Shown: positions 25,562-35,300 of the stretch, piece by piece
Numbering within the stretch: the stretch's first letter is position 1
Layout: each line of letters opens with the position of its first letter
DNA from: Rikenellaceae bacterium
Lineage (GTDB): Bacteria > Bacteroidota > Bacteroidia > Bacteroidales > Rikenellaceae
Assembly: GCA_017379895.1 (NCBI GenBank)
Contig: JAFNVH010000033.1
Coordinates: 1-36,301 of the forward strand
Direction of reading: 5' to 3'
Length of the DNA stretch: 36,301 bases
Made by a program: the position numbers and the translations under genes
The notes under the pieces: model-generated
The model's input: the letters and a program-made list of their open reading frames with translations, nothing else
Database searches by the model: none
What the model was told of the DNA's origin: nothing

Positions 25562-27025
25562 TTAGTTATTTTCTTTATACTCAAATGTTTCAGCCTCCTC
25601 ATCAAAGTACATCTTACGCAATGCGCGCGCGTCGTAACTCTCCGCCTGCGGATAGAGCTCAGGTATATTCATCGACTTCAACGTAGTACGATATCGCGAA
25701 GGATCACGCTGCGGCAGTACAAACGGATTGCTCACCTGACCCAGCGAATCAACATGTGCAATATAGGGGCGACCATATACTCGGTCATCGCGTTTCGATG
25801 CGAACACCACCCAGCGCGAAGTACTGCTCCACGAATGATACGAATCCGAGTAGCGACCATTGACCGCGGGCAATGTATCGATTGCACCACTCTTCAAATC
25901 TACCAGCCACAGATCGGTTTCGCTATGCCAGATTGGAAATGTACCATAATCCGAAACTGTTACCAACAACCATCGACCATCGGGAGAGCATTTCGGGAAG
26001 CTGAACGAGCGACCCACACTCTCGGCATCGATCACCGTGCGCACCTCCTTACCCAGGCGACCTGTCTGGGGATCGAAGTCGATTGCGCACAAGCTGTACA
26101 TCATCTGACAGATACTATCGGGTTGGGGACGGCTCTCGGCACGACAGAAATAGACCGTGCGGCCGTCAGGTGCAAATGCGGGAAATGTCTCCTGATACTC
26201 CGTGCCACGAATAGCATCGTTATCGCTCACCGTTCCCGCCTCGAAATCGATTACAATCAAATCGCTCGAACGGTCATAAACCTCCATACGCTCACTCGCA
26301 TCGAGGTGAAGAATCGGCACGATATCAGCCGTCGTGAAGATACCATAGCGACCACTGCGCTCAATCTCGCCATAGACCGCACTACCCGACGTCTGTGGAG
26401 TTGCCGTATTGATCTTGCGCACTTTACCGTTAGCCGAGTAGATCGTACCACCACGCTTACCACGCACGTGCATAAAGTTGGCAGGCTGCGCTGCTCGATT
26501 CGACGTATGGCAGTTCATACACGAATTATCGGTCGTAATGTTGTCACCCAGCAGGCGCTCGTCGAAGTTCTCGACATTGCGCTCAACAATCTGTAACTCG
26601 TTCCAAACCTCATATGCCGGTTCAATCAAACGATAGCTCAAATACGTATCGATCTTATCTTCCGACACGGTCCAGGTAAAGCTGCTCCAACCGCTATGCT
26701 CGTTATCTCGGAGTGTCGTCACATGAACCAACAGCTCGTTACCGCACTCGGCACTCAACATCTGACGCCACTTGCGCTCGTTGAAACGCATTGTCGCACC
26801 TCGGCTCTCGAACGTCCAATCTTGATCACCCTTGACCAGCACCTCGATACTCTCCACCGAGTCGATCTCGAAATTGAGAGGTGCGATGTTGCAGGGGATC
26901 GTTATGTCGGCATAGTTGGGGAACATCGGCGGCTGTGCCGAACGCTGGCTATAACCAATCGTCGACTCGCGACCACAAGCGACCATCAACAGCGCCAACA
27001 ACAATATATCGAAAACTCTTCTCAT
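25562..27025 (-). CDS. CxxCH beta-propeller lipoprotein (module copy 1)
   Basis: This 487-aa lipoprotein (lipid Cys17 in MVAC) is a paralogue of the one at 22400-23830 along its whole length. Shared blocks are ITIPCNIAPLNF, the heme motif NSCMNCHTS (C169, C172, H173), MHVRGKRGGT with H186 again 13 residues after the heme His, SDYGTFPIWHSETDLWLVDL, SYHSWSSTSRWVVFASKR and GRPYIAHVDS. The PD40 blades are present but the first is degenerate (ERSGRYGIFTT). It starts 1 nt after the stop of the membrane protein at 27027-28754. Function unknown; a mono-heme lipoprotein is the direct reading. Confidence 0.75.
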   Translation of the reverse strand: MRRVFDILLLALLMVACGRESTIGYSQRSAQPPMFPNYADITIPCNIAPLNFEIDSVESIEVLVKGDQDWTFESRGATMRFNERKWRQMLSAECGNELLVHVTTLRDNEHSGWSSFTWTVSEDKIDTYLSYRLIEPAYEVWNELQIVERNVENFDERLLGDNITTDNSCMNCHTSNRAAQPANFMHVRGKRGGTIYSANGKVRKINTATPQTSGSAVYGEIERSGRYGIFTTADIVPILHLDASERMEVYDRSSDLIVIDFEAGTVSDNDAIRGTEYQETFPAFAPDGRTVYFCRAESRPQPDSICQMMYSLCAIDFDPQTGRLGKEVRTVIDAESVGRSFSFPKCSPDGRWLLVTVSDYGTFPIWHSETDLWLVDLKSGAIDTLPAVNGRYSDSYHSWSSTSRWVVFASKRDDRVYGRPYIAHVDSLGQVSNPFVLPQRDPSRYRTTLKSMNIPELYPQAESYDARALRKMYFDEEAETFEYKENN

Positions 27026-27026
27026 A

Positions 27027-28754
27027 CTACTTCATCTGTGCATAGTTGCAATAAAACCAATATGTTCGGCCGAAACGCTCCTGCAAGGCCTCACCGCTAC
27101 CCTGCTCGGCGACATAGATACGCGAATACTCGATACACTCGCGCTGCACCTCGGGCGAGATATGATATCGATTGATGGCCGCTACCAATTCGCTCTCGTT
27201 CTCGAAAGCCATCATCAACGCCTGCTGGTAGATTTTCGGCGGCATTGCGCCCCAATAGGGATAGAAATATCGTTCGTAATCGGCCACAAATCGTTCGCGA
27301 TCCTTGCGTAGCAGATGCATCGACAGCAGATACTCCACAGCCATACGGTTTGCACCATTGGCCTCGACCAGGGCATACAGCGCAGGATACCAATCGTTTG
27401 CGCCAACAAAGCCATCCCCCGAAACCAACTTCGCGCGCTCCACGTCGAGTGCCGCACTCCCCGTTGCCAACACCTCTCGACGCTTTGCCGCCCACGTCTT
27501 ATGCATCGCCGTGCGCTCCAACTGCCACAAGAACTTCTCGGCCAGCTCGCGATCACCAACCACCATCGCAATCTCGACTATCTTCTTTGCCACACGCGAC
27601 GATCGCTGGTGCGGCGTAAAGGTCATTGCCAGCAGTGTTGCGCGCTGAGCCTCAGCCATATCACCAATCGCTGCCGTCGCATCAGCCGCCGCTATTGCAT
27701 AGCAGTAACCTGCACCCTCATCGACATCGAGCATCAATCCGTAGGTCGACGGCTGATAGTATTCGGTCAGGTGCTCGCCCAGCTCGTTGCGCTGAGCCAA
27801 CGCCAGATTGGTATAATACGACGCAACATAGCTCTGATACTCCCAATTAGCCTCGGCGCGCTCTAAAACGCGATCAAAACGATTGAAATAGGCCTCGCAC
27901 GACATACCAAGCCAATACTCCTGAGTACGATCAGTGATCATCGCAACGCCAACCACAGCCATCAACGTCGCCACCAACGCGCCAAGCCACGCGCGGCCAC
28001 GTGCACCAACCAGTGCCACAACAAATGCCGCCTCCGTAATCAGGAAGACACTGCAATGTTGCAACATATAATTCTCAATCAATGGATAACAGAATGATTG
28101 GCTCAACGGCAGATAGAGCAACTCGCCCCAAAGCGCCACTGCTCCTGCCGCTACCGCTGGCATCACCACGCTCCACACGCGGCGCCCCTCTTTCCACGCC
28201 CACGCTGCGCAACCCAACACAAAGATCGCGGTGTGTGCTCCCACGAGCCAATAGAGCGCCACGATCGACAACGCGGCAATGATATATTTCGATGCGCCCT
28301 CGCGCATTTTTGTCCAAGCCACAAACGACCACACCGCTATCACGGCCGCAATAGTCATCGACAGCGGATACTCGACATAGCAATTCAATGCCACCTCCGC
28401 TGCTACGGGCAACAACGCCCACGCAGTTGCGCTCAACGTCCCTGCACCAAATCGCTTCAACGCCGTTCGCGTGCCCCACCAGAGCAGCAACATAAACAAC
28501 GACAGGATTGTTGCAGCGCCGCCTATAAGCAGATAGAATTGGGTCAGATAGTCGCCTACGATCGACGACAGGATTGCAGGACGTCCCAGATATTCAGCTA
28601 CAGCTGCCCAATCGGCCACAAACAGCACCAACTGCTCCTTGGTATAGAGCGTATAGGGCACGCCGAAAGCAAACCAACACCAGCCGGCAGTCATCGCCAC
28701 CGCCACCATCATCACTTGCAACCATAGTTGCTGTTTCGTTCGGTTGGTTTTCAT
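27027..28754 (-). CDS. Polytopic membrane protein with TPR-like C-half (module copy 1)
   Basis: This 575-aa protein has the same layout as the protein at 23838-25559: an N-terminal block of about nine to ten membrane helices (first at about 12-34) then a helical soluble half, ending RFGRTYWFYCNY. Both share the FRVPYxLYxxEQLxLF-like opening (here FGVPYTLYTKEQLVLFVADW versus FGVLYRWHLLYFEGNQLFFWTAD). It is the second gene of its unit, 6 nt after the DUF4369 lipoprotein. No catalytic motif is recognised; the probable family is DUF6057 (unverified). Confidence 0.7.
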   Translation of the reverse strand: MKTNRTKQQLWLQVMMVAVAMTAGWCWFAFGVPYTLYTKEQLVLFVADWAAVAEYLGRPAILSSIVGDYLTQFYLLIGGAATILSLFMLLLWWGTRTALKRFGAGTLSATAWALLPVAAEVALNCYVEYPLSMTIAAVIAVWSFVAWTKMREGASKYIIAALSIVALYWLVGAHTAIFVLGCAAWAWKEGRRVWSVVMPAVAAGAVALWGELLYLPLSQSFCYPLIENYMLQHCSVFLITEAAFVVALVGARGRAWLGALVATLMAVVGVAMITDRTQEYWLGMSCEAYFNRFDRVLERAEANWEYQSYVASYYTNLALAQRNELGEHLTEYYQPSTYGLMLDVDEGAGYCYAIAAADATAAIGDMAEAQRATLLAMTFTPHQRSSRVAKKIVEIAMVVGDRELAEKFLWQLERTAMHKTWAAKRREVLATGSAALDVERAKLVSGDGFVGANDWYPALYALVEANGANRMAVEYLLSMHLLRKDRERFVADYERYFYPYWGAMPPKIYQQALMMAFENESELVAAINRYHISPEVQRECIEYSRIYVAEQGSGEALQERFGRTYWFYCNYAQMK

Positions 28755-28760
28755 AACTCG

Positions 28761-29393
28761 CTAATTTTCTCGTTTGGGTTTCCACTTTTCGATGCCGCAG
28801 TCAATCAGACGCTGACGCGACGCACTATCAAGCGTGCGGGAAATGGTCATATACAGAAAACCTCCCATCGGATTCGGATTGTTCTCAATGATCTCGACCG
28901 TGCGACGCTCCGCCTCAGCATAGGCCTGTGCCATCTCCGCTTTGAGCGAATCGACCACCGCCGCATCACTCTGCAAGGCGATCATCTGTCGCAATACCTC
29001 CGCACGATTACCGGCCTCGCTCATCACTTGTTTCCACTCGTTAAGCGCTTCGTTCAACGGTGTACCTCGACTACTGCTCACCTCGTCGATCACAGCATCC
29101 AACTCGCCCTGCTCAACAACCACCAACAGTCGCTGGAACGGCACCTTGCTTTTGCGCGAGATCGTAATATCGCACATTCGCACCTGCGACGCATCGACCT
29201 CAAACTCGAAGCGGCCGTCACGTATGACCGTCGAATCGACCTGTTCGGCTTTGGGGAATGGTTGCGGTACCAGATAGATATTCAGACCTTCGCACTCGGC
29301 GGGAGCCGTACCACGAATAACCATCGTAGCCGAAGGTTTACAACCGACTGCGCAGAGCAATACAAGCAGGATATAGAAGACTTTTCGTGCCAT
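28761..29393 (-). CDS. DUF4369-like lipoprotein
   Basis: This 210-aa lipoprotein starts at 29393 (MARKVFYILLVLLCAVGC, lipid Cys18). An upstream in-frame extension of 36 codons would precede the signal peptide and cover the promoter, so I reject it. The core (about 22-110: MVIRGTAPAECEGLNIYLV ... VDSTVIRDGRFEFEVDA) matches the beta-sandwich DUF4369 domain that normally precedes a thioredoxin-like domain in Bacteroidota. Here the C-terminal thioredoxin domain and its CxxC are missing and are replaced by about 95 helical residues. It is the first gene of its unit. Function unknown. Confidence 0.75.
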   Translation of the reverse strand: MARKVFYILLVLLCAVGCKPSATMVIRGTAPAECEGLNIYLVPQPFPKAEQVDSTVIRDGRFEFEVDASQVRMCDITISRKSKVPFQRLLVVVEQGELDAVIDEVSSSRGTPLNEALNEWKQVMSEAGNRAEVLRQMIALQSDAAVVDSLKAEMAQAYAEAERRTVEIIENNPNPMGGFLYMTISRTLDSASRQRLIDCGIEKWKPKREN

Positions 29394-29415
29394 TTCGAGA
29401 ATTTTTCTTAATTTA

Positions 29416-29447
29416 CAAAAATAGACAAAAAAAGAATAAATGCCAAA
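29416..29447 (-). promoter_or_regulatory. Promoter of the DUF4369-CxxCH module-GH18 unit
   Basis: TTTG (29447-29444), 20-nt spacer, TATTTTTG (29423-29416) on the - strand: full match to the Bacteroidota consensus. The start codon at 29393 is 23 nt downstream, so the 5' leader is short. Confidence 0.75.
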
Positions 29448-29480
29448 TCTTCGCCGTGGCGAAAACCGACATTTATCCAA

Positions 29481-29523
29481 AAAAATAAAAATGGGGGGCA
29501 CAAACCCTAAATTGTACCCCCCA
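29481..29523 (-). terminator. Rho-independent terminator after the susCD unit
   Basis: A 12-bp stem (29492-29503 with 29512-29523, core TGGGGGG; one G-U in the RNA) and 8-nt loop, followed on the - strand by TTTTTATTTTT. It lies 62 nt after the stop of the surface lipoprotein gene and closes the susC-susD-lipoprotein unit. Confidence 0.88.
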
Positions 29524-29584
29524 CTCTCTGAAAAGGACTATTGGATTGCCAGAGAGGACAATCTTTTTAGTTTCTTAGAGCAGC

Positions 29585-30481
29585 TTACTTAGCCTCGTAA
29601 ACAACTCGCCACGAGCAATCGCCCCAGTCACCACCAGGAGTAGTCGATTCCCACTGATAGAGAGTCATATACTTCTCGGTAAGAGTCAAGATGTAGAACG
29701 TGTTGTTGTCACCCTGACCGTTGTCGTCGAACTCGCTACCGATAGTAGGAACGGTAGTCTTGAACAGACCCAACACGCCATCCTCAGGCTGGTCGTGAGT
29801 GAACTCAAACTTACCCTCGTTCATCTGAGCACCAGATGCGTCGAAAGTAGTCATCTTGTTACCATTAACTGCAAATACCATTCTCTGGTCGCCAGCATCA
29901 GCGAAAGTAACTGCTGCCCACCAAGTGACACCCGAGAACGACTCAGGAGTATAACCAGCAGAGCCAAACTTCCACCAACCGTGAGCACACATATCGCAGA
30001 TTGCCGACAGATCGGTACGGAAACCCCACTCCTTAGTAGCACCCATATCGCTCTTGTCCTGAGCACCAGTCAGGTAGCCCATCCAAGGATCGAATACGTT
30101 AGTTACGGTAATCTGAACCGGAGTCGAGTTAACGATCTTACCGTTCGATACAGCCGAATAGTAAACATCGTAAACACCATTTGCCTCAGCAACAATGATC
30201 TGATCATCGGTCAAATAGCTCTTGCTACCCACGTGCCAAGTACCACCGATCTCGGGGCGCTTGTTCTTCAAATGGATATACTGGTCACCCTCGACCGCAC
30301 CCTCCTGGTTAGGATAAGGCTGCGATACTTCGAGTGCTGCGTCCAACTCGGCTACCGTAATCGGGTCACCAGCATTGGTCACATATTTGTCGCGCAGCTC
30401 CTGGTCCTCGATGGGAGTACACGCCCAACCGAGCATAGCAACCGCACACATTACAAATCCGAATTTTATTGTTCGTTTCAT
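29585..30481 (-). CDS. Surface lipoprotein of the PUL, probable glycan-binding protein
   Basis: This 298-aa lipoprotein (lipid Cys21, LGWAC) starts TPIEDQELRDKYV and has an Ig/PKD-like domain (about 37-128, IHLKNKRPEIGGTWHVGSKSYL ... VYDVYYSAVSNGKIVNSTPVQITVTN). A Trp/Gly-rich C-terminal domain follows (about 130-298, with CDMCAHGWWKFGSAGYTP and a terminal YQWESTTPGGDWGDCSWRVVYEAK). As third gene after susD (30-nt gap), the position and layout match surface glycan-binding proteins of other loci. No catalytic motif is seen. The two CxxC cysteines lack a following His, so this is not a heme site. The family is not recognised. Confidence 0.65.
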   Translation of the reverse strand: MKRTIKFGFVMCAVAMLGWACTPIEDQELRDKYVTNAGDPITVAELDAALEVSQPYPNQEGAVEGDQYIHLKNKRPEIGGTWHVGSKSYLTDDQIIVAEANGVYDVYYSAVSNGKIVNSTPVQITVTNVFDPWMGYLTGAQDKSDMGATKEWGFRTDLSAICDMCAHGWWKFGSAGYTPESFSGVTWWAAVTFADAGDQRMVFAVNGNKMTTFDASGAQMNEGKFEFTHDQPEDGVLGLFKTTVPTIGSEFDDNGQGDNNTFYILTLTEKYMTLYQWESTTPGGDWGDCSWRVVYEAK

Positions 30482-30511
30482 AATCGTTTTCGTTTTTAAC
30501 GGTTCGACTTG

Positions 30512-32299
30512 TTACATTTTACCCCAATCGACAAACATTGCAGTCGGCTCCCAGCCAGGATTCTGCTCCAAAACGCCGTCCGACAGGTCAATCTCAGTCT
30601 GAGGAATAGGCCAGTAGCCTTCGGTTGCCTTCAAGCGAGCCTTATAGTCGAATTTAACCATATCAACTACCTCTGCTGCATTGATCAACTTGAAGCCATT
30701 CTGCTTGTTCAGTGCATCACCTGCCTCATCAAGCGACGGACCCGACCAACGGAGCAAGTCCCAATAGCGAATCGACTCGAATGCCAACTCGTAACGACGC
30801 TCGTTCTTGATTGCGTCAAGCGAGTAAGCTACGGGAGCCAGACCCGAACGTTCACGTACGCGGTTCAGACCGGTAGGATCCTGCTTCAACTCCGACTGCA
30901 TCAGAAGAACGTCTGCGAAACGGATATGGATCAGGTCAGCAATCTGAATCAGCTGCTGCGAAGTCTGAGTCGAGATACCAGGATATGCCTGCAAACCAAA
31001 TGCATACACACCACCCTTCTCAGCGTTGTAGCTATTGATGTTGATATACTTCTTCTGGAAGTAACCAGTCTGCTCAAAGTAACGATACGATACGGTATAA
31101 TCGGGCTCGTTTGCATCGAGCTTGCGCTCCAACAACATCTTAGTGGGATCGTTAGGATCGTAAGCATTGTACGACCATACCGAACCAACCAGACGCGGGT
31201 CAGTGTCATAACCCTCGAGGTACTCCTGACGCGAAGCCCACTCCTGCCAATCCTCAACGAATGCGGGAGATACGGGACCTGCACCCCAACCTGTACCGAA
31301 GGGATAGCTCTGAGCCTTGTCATAGTTATCAGCCGAAGGCGAGCAGAACTGTGCGTGAGTGTTCGACCACCAAGTGTAGGTCCAGTTCGACTTCAGGTTG
31401 TGCTTGTTAGCAAACAGAGTCTCGATCGAGCTGTTACCCTCCCAGTTCAAATCGTTGTTAACAACATAGTTGTAACGCAGATTCTGGTCGTTGTCGTTAG
31501 TGTAGCTATTCGAGTAAGCCCACAGATTACGCTGATCCGAAACCAGGTCGTGACCCGAATTGGTTACGCAATCATCGATCCAAGCAATAACCTCCGACTT
31601 AGTTACCTCAGGCAGAGTCTCCTTAGCGTAGCGACCGGTATAGAACAACCATACGCGAGCCATCATTGCCTCAGCAGCATACTTGGTAGCGTGGCCAGCC
31701 ATAGGCGAACCGTAAGTATAGATCTCATTGGGCAACAATTCGATTGCCTGACGCAAATCAGCAGCGATCAAACCGTAAACCTCCTCAACCGAAGCACGAG
31801 GAATGTTGGTATTCTCGGTAGTGGTACGCAGGGGCACGGGACCGAACATCTGTACCAACTCATAGTAAGCAACTGCACGCAGGAAGTAAGCCTCACCAAA
31901 GTGACGATCACGCGACTCCTGAGTCCACTCAGTCACCTTATCCATAGTAGCCAAAGCCTGATTAGCACGGTTGATCAGAGTGTAGCAACGCTCCCACAGA
32001 CCCGACAAACCATTCAGGTTATCTTTGTACATCAGGAAGTTAGTAGCGCAGTTACCCGAGTACGACAAGTTACCACCAAGGCACTCATCACCTGCCAGCT
32101 GTGCAAAATAGTACATCGACGATGTCTCAGGCGACTCAAAAAGCAAGTGGGCATAAATACCCGTCAGAACTTCATCGGCCTCCTCCTCGGTGAGAGGGAA
32201 GTTTTCGCTGGTCTTCTCGGTCAAGATACGAGTATTCAAGAAATCCTCGCAACCAACCATCAAGAATGCGGCCGACAAGATAAGAAATATCTTTTTCAT
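30512..32299 (-). CDS. SusD/RagB-family glycan-binding outer-membrane lipoprotein
   Basis: This 595-aa lipoprotein (lipid Cys17, MVGC, then EDFLNT) shows the SusD pattern: an N-terminal LTEEEADEVLTGIYAHLLF helix, TPR-like core helices (AVAYYELVQMFGPVPL, AEAMMARVWLFYTGRYA), a late ERRYELAFESIRYWDLLRW segment and a C-terminal YWPIPQTEIDL. SusD proteins sit as a lid on their SusC partner and hand over oligosaccharides. The gene begins 21 nt after susC. Confidence 0.95.
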   Translation of the reverse strand: MKKIFLILSAAFLMVGCEDFLNTRILTEKTSENFPLTEEEADEVLTGIYAHLLFESPETSSMYYFAQLAGDECLGGNLSYSGNCATNFLMYKDNLNGLSGLWERCYTLINRANQALATMDKVTEWTQESRDRHFGEAYFLRAVAYYELVQMFGPVPLRTTTENTNIPRASVEEVYGLIAADLRQAIELLPNEIYTYGSPMAGHATKYAAEAMMARVWLFYTGRYAKETLPEVTKSEVIAWIDDCVTNSGHDLVSDQRNLWAYSNSYTNDNDQNLRYNYVVNNDLNWEGNSSIETLFANKHNLKSNWTYTWWSNTHAQFCSPSADNYDKAQSYPFGTGWGAGPVSPAFVEDWQEWASRQEYLEGYDTDPRLVGSVWSYNAYDPNDPTKMLLERKLDANEPDYTVSYRYFEQTGYFQKKYININSYNAEKGGVYAFGLQAYPGISTQTSQQLIQIADLIHIRFADVLLMQSELKQDPTGLNRVRERSGLAPVAYSLDAIKNERRYELAFESIRYWDLLRWSGPSLDEAGDALNKQNGFKLINAAEVVDMVKFDYKARLKATEGYWPIPQTEIDLSDGVLEQNPGWEPTAMFVDWGKM

Positions 32300-32320
32300 A
32301 ATATTCAGTCGATTTTAAGC

Positions 32321-35300
32321 TTAGTTAAACTTGATGTTCAAGCCGACCATATAGGTGCGTGCGCTCGGATAGTAACCGAGGTCGATACCCGATGCCCAGC
32401 CATAGTCGCTACCGTAGCCAATCTCAGGATCCATACCCGAGTACTTGGTGAAGGAGAACAGGTTCTGTGCAGTAACGTAAACGCGCAACTGACCGAACGG
32501 CATCTTCGGGAAGAACTTCTTGAAGTCGCAACCCAAGGTTATGTTCTTAATCTTCAAGTAGTCACCATTCTCCATATAGAGAGTCGAGATACGGTTCCAG
32601 TTGGTGTTCGAAGCACTCGACAGACGCGGATACTCGTACGAAGTACCCTCACCGTGCCAACGATTGTAGATGTCGGTGGTGTAGTTGTTCAGAGGCGACG
32701 ACGAGAAGTCGCGATAGCACTTCAAGATCTGGTGGCCAAATGCACCGTAGGTAGTTACACCCAGGTCAAGACCCTTCCAACCGAGGTTGAACGAGAAGCC
32801 CATAGTGAAATCGGGATTCGGGTTACCGATCTTAGTACGGTCACCTGCGTCGATTGTACCATTCTTATCAACATCACGCCAGATAACATCACCCGGAGCG
32901 GTCTTAGCACCATTCAGCAGCGGACCATCATACTCGTCAATCTGCTTCTGGTTCTGGAAGATACCGTCGCTGATATAACCATAGAAGTAACCGATAGGCT
33001 CACCAACCGATGCGCGGAAGCACTCGTCCGAACCCTCCCAGAATACGCTGCTGGGACCGTGGATGATACCCTCCGAGTTCTCGATCGAGGTTACCTTATT
33101 ATTATTATATGCGAGGTTGAAGTCAACGCCATAGTAGAAGTCGTTGTTCACATTGTCATTCCAATGCAGACCCAATTCAACACCGGTATTGCGAACTGCA
33201 CCACCATTGATCGAAGGAGCATTTGCACCCCACGACATCAATACGGGAGCGGTTACCAACCAGTCCTTAGTTACCTTACGATACCAATCCAACTCAACCT
33301 TGAAACGGCTGTCGAAGAATGCAGCGTCCATACCAATGTTCAACTGCTCCGAAGTCTCCCACTTCAAATCGTTGTTCAGCACCTTGTATGCGTACGAACC
33401 AGTCGAAACAGCGTCCATAACGTCACCGAAGGTATAACCACCATAACCCTGATTCGAGGTAATGGTTGCGATGTGCTGGTTACCTGATACGTTGCAGTTA
33501 CCGTTCTGACCCCACGATGCGCGGAGCTTCAACAGGTCAACGTTCTCATTATCCTTCAAGAAAGGCTCGTTCGAGATTACCCAACCAGCCGATACCGACG
33601 GGAAGAAACCCCAACGATTGCCCGGTGCGAATACCGACGAACCATCACCACGCATAATCACAGTCAGCATATACTTCTCAGCGTAGTCGTAGTTGATACG
33701 ACCGAAGAACGATGCGATAGCGCCCTCGCTTGCGGGAGTACCGGTAGGCTTGCTGGTAACAGGGTTACGAGTTGCATTCGTCAGGTAAGCGTGCTCCAAG
33801 TCGCCGAAGCTCAGCTCGTGGTTGGTAGCCGACATCGACTCACCATAACCCCAACGCTCAACCGACTGACCCAGCATTACGTCGAATGCGTGATCCTGAC
33901 ATACAGTGAACTTATAGCCAATAGTGTTATCCCAGCTCCAACGGTTGGTCAACGACATCGACTGAGTCACCGAGTTGATCTCACCACCGTCAGTCTCAGT
34001 CAGCTTATCGTGAGTCGGCGAGAACGAGCGATAGCTCGAACCACTCATCATATAACCAACCTGAGTACGCCAAGTCAAGTTCTTGATAGGCTGCAAGATA
34101 GCGTAGAAGCTAGTCTGCAAATAGTGCGACTTGCTACGGTTCTGGTTAACCGACCAATCCAGGTCAGCCAACGGGTTACGGTTCGAACCGTTCGAGATAT
34201 CCCAGTTGTAGCCATCAGCCTTCTGGTCATCGTAGTCGTAGTACTCACCGTTAGGACCGTAAACGTGCATCAACGGGCTCTTTACGATTGCGGTGTGGAG
34301 GTGATTCCAATAGATACCGCTGGTCGAGAACGAACCCTTCTGGAACGAATAACGATAGTTCAAAGTCTCACCCACCTTCAACAGATCCAGATCACCACGC
34401 TTCAAAACAACGTGATCCGAGTTGATACGCAGGTTATATCGAGTCAGCGAAGGCATTGCACCCGGAACACCCATAGTTGCCTGCTGCTGGTTCCAACCCA
34501 AACCAATCGAATAGGTCGAACGATCGGTACCGCCCGAGATATTGATCGTATGGCTCTGGATAGGAGCGTCGCTGTTCTGCATCTCTTTGAGCCAGTTGGT
34601 ACCCTTCCAACTGCCATTGCGGATTGCAGCCAGGTCCTTAGCAGGAATGTAAGTCTCCCAATTCCAAGGAGTCAGACCGTCCATTACGCGAGCTTCGTCC
34701 ATAATGTCCATATACTCCTGAGCAGACAGAATTGTCGGGATCTTATAAAGGTTCTGCACACCATAGTAACCATCGTATGCTACTTCGCCTGTACCCGCCT
34801 TACCTTTCTTTGTTGTAATCAGAATAACACCATTGGCAGCGCGCGCACCATAGATAGCTGCCGATGCTGCGTCTTTCAGGACGTCGATCGACTCGATATC
34901 CGACGCATTCAGTGACGAGAGACTACCATTGGGCACACCGTCCACAACATACAACGGCGCGTAGGTACCGGTAGTACCCATACCACGAATATTTACTTTG
35001 AAACCCTGATCGAGGAAACCACCATTCGATGTGATGTTCACACCAGGAGTTTTGCTCTGCAGAGCGCCCAGGGGATTGACGGTGTTCATCTTCGCGATGT
35101 CTTCACCTTTGACCTGTACAGTTGCACCGGTGAAGAGCTTTTTCTTCTGAACACCGTAACCTACAACTACGACATCTTCAATAACATCGCTGTCTTCTAC
35201 CATCACCACGCGGATATTACCTGCGCCGGTAACAGTCACGTCCTTAGGGATATAGCCAATGTAGGTAAACTCCAACACTGCACCAACAGGAACGTTCAAG

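Noticed and set aside
29451..29465. Small inverted repeat TTCGCC-GT-GGCGAA upstream of the DUF4369 promoter
   Set aside because: Only 6 bp with a 2-nt loop, too tight to fold as a hairpin; could be a dimeric operator but there is no second copy to support it.
29980..30010. Possible heme motif in the surface lipoprotein (CDMCAHG)
   Set aside because: The residue after the second Cys is Ala, not His, so it is not CxxCH.
30509..33487. Open frame of 992 codons on the + strand across susD and susC
   Set aside because: It lies antisense to two unmistakable genes, has no family features, and its openness is explained by the codon bias of the genes on the other strand.
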